Positions 1 to 5,400 of a stretch of 5,895 bases of DNA are shown one piece after another. The translations under genes and the position numbers were made by a program. The DNA lies in NCBI GenBank assembly GCA_028866355.1, contig JAGWIH010000152.1, forward strand, positions 1 to 5,895, read 5' to 3'. How positions within the stretch are numbered: the first letter of the stretch is position 1; every line of letters starts with the position of its first letter. The stretch comes from Alphaproteobacteria bacterium (lineage in GTDB: Bacteria; Pseudomonadota; Alphaproteobacteria; ATCC43930; CGMCC-115725). Under the pieces are notes generated by a model, which was not told the DNA's origin, searched no databases, and was given only the letters and a program-made list of their open reading frames with translations.

Positions 1-3
1 GCT

Positions 4-1311
4 TTGTCGCTCGCCGAGCACGCGGAAGCGATCGATTGCCTCGACGCCGTTCAGCAAGGCCGCACGCTCGACGATTGGGAATTCTGGGCGCGGCCCAATC
101 AGCTTCCGCCGCAAGGCGATTGGCGCGTCTGGCTGCTTTTGGCCGGCCGCGGCTTCGGCAAGACGCGCAGCGGCGCCGAATTCGTCCGCGCCCGCGTCGA
201 AGCCGGCTTGGCCGCGCGCGTCGCGCTGGTCGGCCCGACGGCTTCGGACGTGCGCGACGTGATGATCGAAGGCGAAAGCGGCTTGCTCGCGATATCCGGC
301 GACGATTGGCGGCCGCTCTATGAGCCGTCGAAGCGCCGGCTCACCTGGCCCAATGGCGCGGTCGCGCTGGCCTTTTCGGCCGACGAGCCGGAACGCCTGC
401 GCGGTCCGCAGCACGATCTCGCCTGGTGCGACGAGCTCGCGGCGTGGCGCTATGCCGCCGCGTGGGACAATCTGCTGCTCGGCTTGCGCTTGGGCGGCGA
501 TCCGCGCGCCGTGGTGACGACGACGCCGAAGCCGGTGAAGCTGGTGCGCGACGTTTTAGCCTCGCCCGGCACCGTTGTGACCCGTGGCTCGACCTTCGAC
601 AACGCCCTCAATCTGGCGCCGGCGTTTTTGGATTCGGTCGTGCGCCGTTATCGCGGCACGCGGCTCGGCCGGCAGGAGCTCGAAGCCGAGTTGCTGGACG
701 ACGTACCCGGCGCGCTGTGGTCGCGCGATGGCATCGAAGCCGCGCGCGTCAACGCCGCGCCCGACCTCGCGCGCATCGTCGTCGCCGTCGATCCGGCCGC
801 GTCGTCGGGCGAAGGCGCCGACGAAACCGGCATCGTCGTCGCCGGTCTTGCGCACGACGGCCAGGTCTATGTGCTCGACGATCTGTCGGGCCGCATGAGT
901 CCGCGCGCCTGGGCGTTGAAGGCGATCGCGGCTTATAAGAAATTCGCCGCCGATCGCATCGTCGCCGAGGTCAACAATGGCGGCGACATGGTCGAAGCCA
1001 CGCTGCGCTCGGTGGCCAGCGACGCGCCGTTCCGCGCGGTGCGCGCGTCGCGCGGCAAGGCGGTGCGGGCCGAGCCGGTCGCGGCGCTGTACGAGCAGGG
1101 CAGGGTGCATCACGTCGGCGGCTTCGCCACGCTGGAGGATCAATTGTGCGGCTTCACCGCGGATTTCGATCGCGCCGCGTCCGGCACGTCGCCCGACCGG
1201 CTCGACGCGCTGGTCTGGGCGGTGACCGATCTGATGGCCAACCGCGATGCCGCGATCCTCGATTACTACCGCCGTCTCAGCGAAGGCAGGGTTTTGCCCG
1301 CTGCCAGATAA
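4..1311 (+). CDS. Phage terminase large subunit (packaging ATPase/nuclease)
   Basis: This is the motor subunit that docks on the portal, pumps phage DNA into the prohead using ATP, and cuts the concatemer. The N-terminal ATPase shows a Walker A motif AGRGFGKT at residues 47-54, a Walker B motif LAWCDE at 139-144 with the catalytic Glu, and a coupling motif TTTPKP at 172-177. The C-terminal RNase H-like nuclease shows acidic residues in AVDPAASS (D263), VAEVNNGGD (E322) and RLDALVWA (D401). At 435 residues it is about full length, and both domains look intact. The TTG at position 4 is the first possible start visible. The frame is open to the window edge, so the true start could lie upstream and no ribosome binding site can be judged. 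Similar proteins occur in alphaproteobacterial prophages and gene transfer agents. The portal it should partner is not adjacent; it lies about 2.4 kb downstream, beyond cargo genes. Confidence 0.95.
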   Translation: MSLAEHAEAIDCLDAVQQGRTLDDWEFWARPNQLPPQGDWRVWLLLAGRGFGKTRSGAEFVRARVEAGLAARVALVGPTASDVRDVMIEGESGLLAISGDDWRPLYEPSKRRLTWPNGAVALAFSADEPERLRGPQHDLAWCDELAAWRYAAAWDNLLLGLRLGGDPRAVVTTTPKPVKLVRDVLASPGTVVTRGSTFDNALNLAPAFLDSVVRRYRGTRLGRQELEAELLDDVPGALWSRDGIEAARVNAAPDLARIVVAVDPAASSGEGADETGIVVAGLAHDGQVYVLDDLSGRMSPRAWALKAIAAYKKFAADRIVAEVNNGGDMVEATLRSVASDAPFRAVRASRGKAVRAEPVAALYEQGRVHHVGGFATLEDQLCGFTADFDRAASGTSPDRLDALVWAVTDLMANRDAAILDYYRRLSEGRVLPAAR

Positions 1312-1383
1312 GACTCGGGCCCGTCATTGGCGCGTGCCATAATTTGCGCACAAGCCGCCGGAAGGGGGCTCCGGGGGGGTAAT

Positions 1384-1602
1384 ATGCGGTGTTATTTCTT
1401 GCGGGACGGCCACATCGGCGCGGTCGAGCTGCTGACCGACGTATCGGACGAAGCCGCGATCAAAGAGGCCGAGGCGCTGTTCAAGGAACGCCAGGACAAA
1501 TACGCCGGGTACGAGGTCTGGGATCGCGCGCGCTTCGTGCACCGCTTTCCGGCGAACGGCAACGGCAAGAAAAACGGTAACAGGCGAAAATCTGCCGCCT
1601 GA
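1384..1602 (+). CDS. Small conserved protein of unknown function, tandem copy 1
   Basis: This encodes a soluble protein of 72 residues with no signal peptide or membrane segment. It begins MRCYFLRDGHIGAVELL and contains a charged helix-like stretch (LFKERQDKYAG, residues 32-42) followed by WDRARFV (46-52) and a lysine- and asparagine-rich tail. The ATG at 1384 is preferred over a TTG at 1327: it follows a run of seven G at 1373-1379, and the second copy starts at the equivalent residue. I recall short proteins of the MRCYFM-RDGHI type as common hypotheticals in Bradyrhizobium-like genomes, but I know no function. It begins 72 bases after the terminase stop on the same strand and could be co-transcribed with it. 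Over the first 56 residues it matches the next gene at 45 positions, so the pair arose by duplication. Confidence 0.8.
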   Translation: MRCYFLRDGHIGAVELLTDVSDEAAIKEAEALFKERQDKYAGYEVWDRARFVHRFPANGNGKKNGNRRKSAA

Positions 1603-1718
1603 CGAAATTGGCCGCGGCGGAGCGGCGGACGCCGAATCGAGGCTTGAAAACGCGCACCTGATTTGGAATCGTTCTTTTCAAAGGCCGCCGAGCAAAGAGC
1701 GGCAAATGGGGGAGAGTC

Positions 1719-1934
1719 GTGCGGTGTTATTTCATGCGGGACGGCCATATCGCGGCCGTCGAGCTGTTGACGGACGCATCCGACGAGGGCGCGATTGCAC
1801 AGGCCCTGGTGCTGTTCAAGGAACGCCAGGACAAATACGCCGGCTTCGAGATCTGGGACCGCGCGCGCTTCGTCTACCGTTTTCCCGTGGACGACGACGG
1901 CAATAAAAGCAACCGGCCGAAACCGGCTGCCTGA
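1719..1934 (+). CDS. Small conserved protein of unknown function, tandem copy 2
   Basis: This is a 71-residue paralogue of the preceding gene, with substitutions in the first 56 residues at 6, 12, 20, 24, 27, 28, 30, 31, 43, 45 and 53. The core LFKERQDKYAG and WDRARFV segments are unchanged. The tail differs and is acidic then basic (VDDDGNKSNRPKPAA). The start is a GTG at 1719, supported by a strong GGGGGAG ribosome binding site at 1708-1714 and by alignment with copy 1. The gene has its own leader of about 116 bases after copy 1. It ends 6 bases from the stop codon of the convergent TPR gene, and its last codons form part of a hairpin that probably ends transcription from both sides. Function is unknown. 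Confidence 0.8.
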   Translation: MRCYFMRDGHIAAVELLTDASDEGAIAQALVLFKERQDKYAGFEIWDRARFVYRFPVDDDGNKSNRPKPAA

Positions 1935-1942
1935 CTTTTATT
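1902..1942. terminator. Probable bidirectional intrinsic terminator
   Basis: The outer arms AATAAAAG (1902-1909) and CTTTTATT (1935-1942) are perfect inverted repeats. Between them CGGCCG (1914-1919) and CGGCTG (1924-1929) form a GC-rich stem with one G-U pair and an AAAC loop. A GC hairpin flanked by A-rich and T-rich arms can act in both directions. It lies exactly where the plus-strand small gene (stop 1932-1934) and the minus-strand TPR gene (stop 1943-1941) converge. Five bases separate the inner stem from the T-rich arm on the right, so efficiency is uncertain. Confidence 0.5.
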
Positions 1943-2771
1943 ACTCGCTCACGCCCCACTTGGCGAAAACCGCCGCGATGTCGGGCGAAAGCTTCGTGGC
2001 TTCTGCGATGTCGGCATCGCCGCCGTCCTTGTCGCCCAGCATGTGCTTGGCGATGCCCTGACCATAGAGCAGCGTGTCGCCGCCGGGCTCCTGCTGCAAC
2101 GCCCGATGATAGTTGGCGAGGGCGGCGCCGGGCTGCTTCATCTTGAGATAGACCAAGCCGCGATTGCTGTACGCCTCGGCGTCGTTGGGATTGAGCTTGA
2201 TCGCCTGGTTGCAGTCGGCCATCGCCTCTTGCAGCTTGCCGACGATGGCGCGCGCGAGACAGCGCATGGTGAAACCCTCGGCTTCGCCGGGTTGCAGCCG
2301 CACCGTCTGGCCGAAATCCTCGATGGCGCGGTCGTACCGGTCATGCACGAAGTCGATCATGCCCTTGCCTGAATACGCGACCGCCGGTTGCGCGTGCAGC
2401 CGGATCGCGGCGTCGAAATCGGCGTCGGCATGGTCGAAATCGCCGTTCTGGAGATAGGCGTTGCCGCGGCCGATATAGAGGATGCCGTCGTTGGGGTTGA
2501 GCTGGAGCGCCTGCGAGAAATCCGCGACGGCCTTGTCGAATTGGCCGGCCGCCGAATAGGCGCCGCCGCGGTTATAAAGCGCGGCGTTGAGAGTCTTTTT
2601 GGTTCCGCCGCCGGCCTCAATGACCGCCGAACAGGCGGCGATCTTCACATCGGGCGCGGCGGCGTTGCTGGCGCATTGGCGCCAGTTGTCGTCGGCCTTC
2701 TGCGCCAGCGCGCCGCCGGTTGGACACAAGCTGATGGACAGCGCCAAGGCAAATACGAAACGTGTCACCAT
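1941..2771 (-). CDS. Secreted/periplasmic TPR-repeat protein
   Basis: The protein has 276 residues. An N-terminal signal peptide (VTRF, then a hydrophobic stretch at 5-16, then GGALAQ around 19-24) predicts export. A Cys pair follows in a CASNAA...IAACSAVIEAG segment (C33, C47), which I recall from rhizobial TPR proteins. From about residue 64 to 262 there are roughly six TPR units of about 34 residues, with typical signatures such as ALYNRGGAYSAAGQFDKAV and AYSNRGLVYLKMKQPGAAL. TPRs form superhelical scaffolds for protein-protein contacts; the partner is unknown. The frame stays open much further upstream, but the ATG at 2771 is chosen because it precedes the signal peptide and overlaps the stop of the upstream gene as TAATG. 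I see no Shine-Dalgarno sequence before it, so translation is probably coupled. It is not a known virion component and is more likely host-derived cargo. Confidence 0.85.
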   Translation of the reverse strand: MVTRFVFALALSISLCPTGGALAQKADDNWRQCASNAAAPDVKIAACSAVIEAGGGTKKTLNAALYNRGGAYSAAGQFDKAVADFSQALQLNPNDGILYIGRGNAYLQNGDFDHADADFDAAIRLHAQPAVAYSGKGMIDFVHDRYDRAIEDFGQTVRLQPGEAEGFTMRCLARAIVGKLQEAMADCNQAIKLNPNDAEAYSNRGLVYLKMKQPGAALANYHRALQQEPGGDTLLYGQGIAKHMLGDKDGGDADIAEATKLSPDIAAVFAKWGVSE

Positions 2772-3382
2772 TAAACCAGCGCGATCCGATAACGCGCCGC
2801 GAGATTGCGCATCATCCTCGTATAGATCCGGCGTGCCAGGCTCGCCCAGCCGAGCCATGCCGCCAGCGCGCTCGGCAGAATGTACAGCACATAAAGCCGC
2901 GCCAGCTCGCGCGACCGTTGCGGCGACGCGCCGATCCGTTCGACGATCGCCGGCGCCACGCGATAATAGAGCGCGATGTCGTCCGCACCGTGCGGCATGT
3001 GCGTCAGGATTTCGTCGCGGAACCGCCGGAGGCTCGACAACTCGAAGCAGTCGTCGGGCAGGCCGGCGAAGTCCACGCAGGCGGTGGTAAGAAAGCAGGC
3101 AGCCGGGTCGCAATTGCCAGCTTGGTAATTATAGAGCCATGGAACCCGGTTGCCGTCTTTGTCGTACGCCGGCGGATTTGTCTGATCGCAACGTGCGTCC
3201 AACGCCGGAGTTAAGCAGTACTCCCCATCGCTCTCGTGTGACACCTGTCCGCCGACGGCAAGGCATTTTTGCTCGTTGGCTGCGGAGTCAATCACCTGGC
3301 GGGCTTTCGCACCGTATGGAATTGCCGTCAAGGCCGCGACACCCGCGGAAATCATCATCATCCGCCGCAACGTTTGAGACAT
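2771..3382 (-). CDS. Cys-rich exported protein with CFI-box-like C-terminal module
   Basis: The protein has 203 residues. Its start has a basic Arg pair (residues 6-7) and a hydrophobic segment (8-20) consistent with a signal peptide or anchor, with AKA as a possible cleavage site near 25-27. The mature part has seven cysteines (C40, C56, C65, C91, C96, C102, C112), suggesting disulfides outside the cytoplasm. From residue 96 it reads CFLTTACV, then LPDDCFELSSLRRFRDEIL, then ALYYRVAPAIVERI. This resembles the CFIATAAYGS...LR-FRD...YY..SP module seen at the C-terminus of many bacterial surface proteins. A hydrophobic helix (162-180) and a basic tail follow, as in that module. The ATG at 3382 is preferred to one ten codons upstream because GGGGGGA precedes it. 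It is first in a two-gene operon with the TPR protein, with which it overlaps by one base. Biochemical function is unknown. Confidence 0.75.
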   Translation of the reverse strand: MSQTLRRMMMISAGVAALTAIPYGAKARQVIDSAANEQKCLAVGGQVSHESDGEYCLTPALDARCDQTNPPAYDKDGNRVPWLYNYQAGNCDPAACFLTTACVDFAGLPDDCFELSSLRRFRDEILTHMPHGADDIALYYRVAPAIVERIGASPQRSRELARLYVLYILPSALAAWLGWASLARRIYTRMMRNLAARYRIALV

Positions 3383-3425
3383 GGTTCCCCCCGGTCTTCG
3401 AGCCTCCCCCAAGGCTCAGGCGGAA

Positions 3426-3456
3426 AGTATAGAGCCGGTTACCGCCTCCTTTCCAA
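3426..3456 (-). promoter_or_regulatory. Candidate promoter with palindrome for the minus-strand operon
   Basis: Read on the minus strand, TATACT (3431-3426) is a good -10 element. A weaker -35, TTGGAA (3456-3451), lies 19 bases upstream, so the spacing is longer than ideal. Between them sits the odd-centred palindrome CGGTTACCG (3436-3444). GGAAAG (3422-3427) and CTTTCC (3449-3454) form an outer inverted repeat that spans the promoter, so a repressor site is possible. This is inferred from sequence only. Confidence 0.35.
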
Positions 3457-3484
3457 CCCTCTCCCCCTACGAAGGGGGAGAGGG
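3457..3484. repeat. Perfect 11-bp intergenic palindrome
   Basis: The arms CCCTCTCCCCC (3457-3467) and GGGGGAGAGGG (3474-3484) are perfect inverted repeats around a TACGAA loop. A G-rich stretch (AAGGGTGAGGGGG) follows. Elements beginning CCCTCTCCC and ending in GGGAGAGGG are common dispersed intergenic repeats in alphaproteobacteria. There is no T-tract on the plus strand, so it is not a canonical terminator in that direction. Confidence 0.7.
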
Positions 3485-3502
3485 AAGGGTGAGGGGGTCC
3501 GT

Positions 3503-3643
3503 ACCACGGAGACACGGAGGACACGGAGTTTCTCGTCGTCGCGAGACCGCGAAGCGGTCGTGGCGATCCAAATTCTGGATTGCTTCGCCCCGAGTAGGGC
3601 TCGCAATGACGCGCTGACTCCGGATCCTCCGTGTCTCCGTGGT
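3503..3643. repeat. 141-bp segment bounded by perfect 19-bp inverted repeats
   Basis: ACCACGGAGACACGGAGGA at 3503-3521 is exactly the reverse complement of 3625-3643. The left arm continues as a short direct repeat (ACACGGAGG then ACACGGAG). The match stops sharply at both ends of the 19 bases, and I see no target-site duplication outside them. It encloses a second, independent palindrome. It carries no convincing coding region. It could be a MITE-like non-autonomous element or a dispersed extragenic palindrome. Confidence 0.65.
3534..3611. repeat. Degenerate rhizobial-type palindrome nested in the 141-bp repeat
   Basis: The outer arms CGTCGTCGCGAG (3534-3545) and CTCGCAATGACG (3600-3611) pair at ten of twelve positions, plus one G-T. 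The centre pairs GGCGATCCA-side bases 3563-3570 with TGGATTGC (3576-3583) around an AATTC loop. The pattern GTCATTGCGAG...CAATCCAG...CTGGATTGC...CTCGCAATGAC matches, from memory, a dispersed intergenic repeat of Bradyrhizobium- and Rhodopseudomonas-like genomes. The left arm here has diverged. Confidence 0.55.
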
Positions 3644-3674
3644 GAACCTTTCCCGACGCCAAACGCGATAACCC

Positions 3675-5387
3675 ATGACGGACTCATCACCCACCGCGAC
3701 GCCGATCGCCGAAGGCCTCGTCGCCCGCGCGGCGCGCGCCTTGGGCTATGTCGTCACCGGCGACGCCGGCGGCTGGTTCGGGCCGCGGGATCCCATGCCG
3801 CCGCAGGCGCCGGAAGACGTCGCCGGCCGGCAGTTCGACTTTCCGTCCGGCTACAACCTCGTGACGCGGCCGCGCGCGTATGAAGGCACGTCCTTCGCGG
3901 AATTGCGCGCGCTGGCGGACTCGTATGACCTCATCCGCCTCGTCATCGAAAGCCGCAAGGATCAGCTCGAACGGCTATCGTGGACCGTCCGCCCGCGCGA
4001 ACAGGGCAAAGCGAAATCCGATCCGCGCATCGCCGCCATATCCGCGTTGTTCGCTTGTCCCGACGGCGTTCATCCGTGGCCGACCTGGCTGCGTTTGGTG
4101 CTGGAAGATTTGCTGGTGATCGACGCACCTTCGCTTTATCTGCGCCGTTCGCGCGACGGAAAATTGTGCGCGCTTGAGCCGCTCGACGGCGCCACCATCA
4201 AGCGCGTCATCGACGATTGGGGCCGCACGCCGCTTCCGCCCGCGCCCGCCTATCAGCAGGTGCTCAAGGGCCTGCCGGCGGTCGACTACACGACCGACGA
4301 ACTCCTCTACCTGCCGCGCAACCCGCGCGTGCATAAGGTGTACGGTTTCTCGCCCGTCGAGCAGGTGCAGATGACGGTCAACGTCGCGCTGCGCCGCCAG
4401 ATTTGGACTCTGCAGTACTACACAGAGGGAAATATCCCCGAAGCTTTGATCGGTGTGCCCGACGCCTGGACGCCGGATCAGATCCGGCAGTTCCAGGGCT
4501 ATTGGGACAGCCTGCACGAAGGCAACACGGCGCAGCGCCGCCACGCCAAGTTCGTGCCGGGCGGCATCGCCAAGACCTTCATCCCGACGCGCGAGCCGGC
4601 GCTCAAGGATCCGTTCGACGAATGGCTGGCGCGCATCGTCTGCTACGCCTTCTCGGTGTCGCCGCAACCCTTTGTGCAACAGCTCAACCGGGCGACGTCC
4701 GAAACCGCGCAGGACACGGCGCTGGCCGAAGGCCTGCTGCCGCTGAAGGCGTGGGTGAAGCAGCTCTGCGACCGCATTATCGCGCGCGAATTTTCCGCAC
4801 CCGATCTCGAATTCGCCTGGAGCGACGACGCGCCGAGCGATCCGGCCAAGGTCGCGTCGGTCGCGGTCGATTACGTCAAGGCCGGCATCAAGTCGGTCAA
4901 CGAAGTCCGCGCCGAGCTGGGCCTTGAGCCGGCGACGCCGAAGCAACCGCTCGTCCGCTTCAATCCGAATCACTACGGCCCCGGTCCGCAAGGCGGTCAG
5001 TTCGCGCCGGCGGGAGCCGGCTCGGACGGCGGTGCCGCCTCCGGCTCCGGCCGCACGCCGCCGCATGTGCAAACCGCGCAGGAGATTCTTTTTGGCCGGG
5101 CGCCGCTCTTGTTCGACGAGCCGCCGGTCGAAATCGGGCCGCCGCTGCCTGATTACCCGACCGACCTCACCAGGCCGCCGGCACCGGGATGGGAGTGGAA
5201 AGGGCAGGATGCCCCTGGTGGGCCGCGCGGCAGTTGGTACAATCCGAAGACGCAGGAGCAGCTTCGCGGCGATCAGGATCACCCGGATCCGGTGGGGCCG
5301 CACGTCGACTATCGCGCGCCCGACGGATCCGAGTATCGCTGGTTTCCCGACGGCCGTTTCGTTGCCAAATCGCAATCGACGCAGTAA
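3675..5387 (+). CDS. Phage portal protein with C-terminal toxin-like extension
   Basis: The portal forms the twelve-subunit ring at one capsid vertex through which the terminase pumps DNA. Residues 1 to about 427 look like a complete portal of the alphaproteobacterial prophage type: WFGPRDPM (34-41), FPSGYNLVTRPRAYE (56-70), ALADSYDLIRLVIESRKDQ (79-97), YGFSPVEQV (223-231) and the SETAQDTALAEGL segment (342-354). The protein then continues with RFNPNHYGPGPQGGQF (428-443), a Gly/Ser/Ala-rich linker (to about 459), a proline-rich stretch, and a compact terminal domain (about 497-566). The extension of about 140 residues is longer than a portal needs. The ATG at 3675 has no clear Shine-Dalgarno sequence (ACGCGATAACCC precedes it), but the reading after it fits the family start, so it is retained. 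Because of the opposing operon, this gene probably needs its own promoter or read-through; I could not identify one. A candidate immunity gene follows after 13 bases. Confidence 0.9.
   Translation: MTDSSPTATPIAEGLVARAARALGYVVTGDAGGWFGPRDPMPPQAPEDVAGRQFDFPSGYNLVTRPRAYEGTSFAELRALADSYDLIRLVIESRKDQLERLSWTVRPREQGKAKSDPRIAAISALFACPDGVHPWPTWLRLVLEDLLVIDAPSLYLRRSRDGKLCALEPLDGATIKRVIDDWGRTPLPPAPAYQQVLKGLPAVDYTTDELLYLPRNPRVHKVYGFSPVEQVQMTVNVALRRQIWTLQYYTEGNIPEALIGVPDAWTPDQIRQFQGYWDSLHEGNTAQRRHAKFVPGGIAKTFIPTREPALKDPFDEWLARIVCYAFSVSPQPFVQQLNRATSETAQDTALAEGLLPLKAWVKQLCDRIIAREFSAPDLEFAWSDDAPSDPAKVASVAVDYVKAGIKSVNEVRAELGLEPATPKQPLVRFNPNHYGPGPQGGQFAPAGAGSDGGAASGSGRTPPHVQTAQEILFGRAPLLFDEPPVEIGPPLPDYPTDLTRPPAPGWEWKGQDAPGGPRGSWYNPKTQEQLRGDQDHPDPVGPHVDYRAPDGSEYRWFPDGRFVAKSQSTQ
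5163..5384 (+). other. Polymorphic-toxin-like C-terminal domain of the portal protein
   Basis: Residues 497-570 of the portal read as an independent small domain. It contains RPPAPGWEWKG (500-510), GSWYNPKTQEQL (519-530), DQDHPDPVGPHVDYRAPDG (533-551) and EYRWFPDGR (553-561), with conserved-looking H536, H543, D545 and Y546. I recall the order GWEW, GSWYNP, HP-P-GPH-DY, YR-FPDGR-PK at the extreme C-terminus of bacterial polymorphic toxins (possibly the family called toxin type 37). That recollection is not verified, and no activity is assigned. Its position after a flexible linker and directly before a small separate gene is the layout expected of a toxin tip with an immunity gene. It could instead be a virion decoration or a domain that is not toxic. 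Confidence 0.55.
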
Positions 5388-5400
5388 GCGGGGCAGTCCC

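Noticed and set aside
556..1143. 195-codon minus-strand open frame opposite the terminase
   Set aside because: It lies entirely inside the terminase coding region, has arginine-rich composition and no domain signature.
1338..1343. CATAAT as a promoter -10 element before the first small gene
   Set aside because: No acceptable -35 element lies 16-18 bases upstream (the bases there read TCGGGC), and read-through from the terminase is sufficient to explain expression.
1581..1601. CAGGCG / CGCCTG inverted repeat at the end of the first small gene as a terminator
   Set aside because: The stem is short with a nine-base loop and no T-tract follows.
1641..1686. Inverted repeat TTGAAAA / TTTTCAA between the two small genes as promoter or operator
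   Set aside because: The arms are only 7 bases with a loop of 24 and no good -10 follows the TTGAAA-like element. It may be chance.
2772..3113. N-terminal extension of the TPR protein upstream of 2771
   Set aside because: It would place a signal peptide in the middle of the protein and overlap the upstream gene for over 340 bases. The TAATG overlap gives a better start.
3503..3643. CRISPR array or insertion sequence in the repeat-rich stretch
   Set aside because: There are no regularly spaced direct repeats with unique spacers and no transposase frame. The structure is inverted repeats only.
3269..3883. Plus-strand open frame running through the repeat cluster into the portal
   Set aside because: It is translated palindromic repeat followed by an out-of-frame arginine-rich reading of the portal start, with no family resemblance.
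4924..5400. Extended N-terminus of the CxxC protein reading back into the portal gene
   Set aside because: This part is a basic, serine- and arginine-rich out-of-frame reading of the portal. The ATG at 5401 has a ribosome binding site and matches the start of the recognisable small family.
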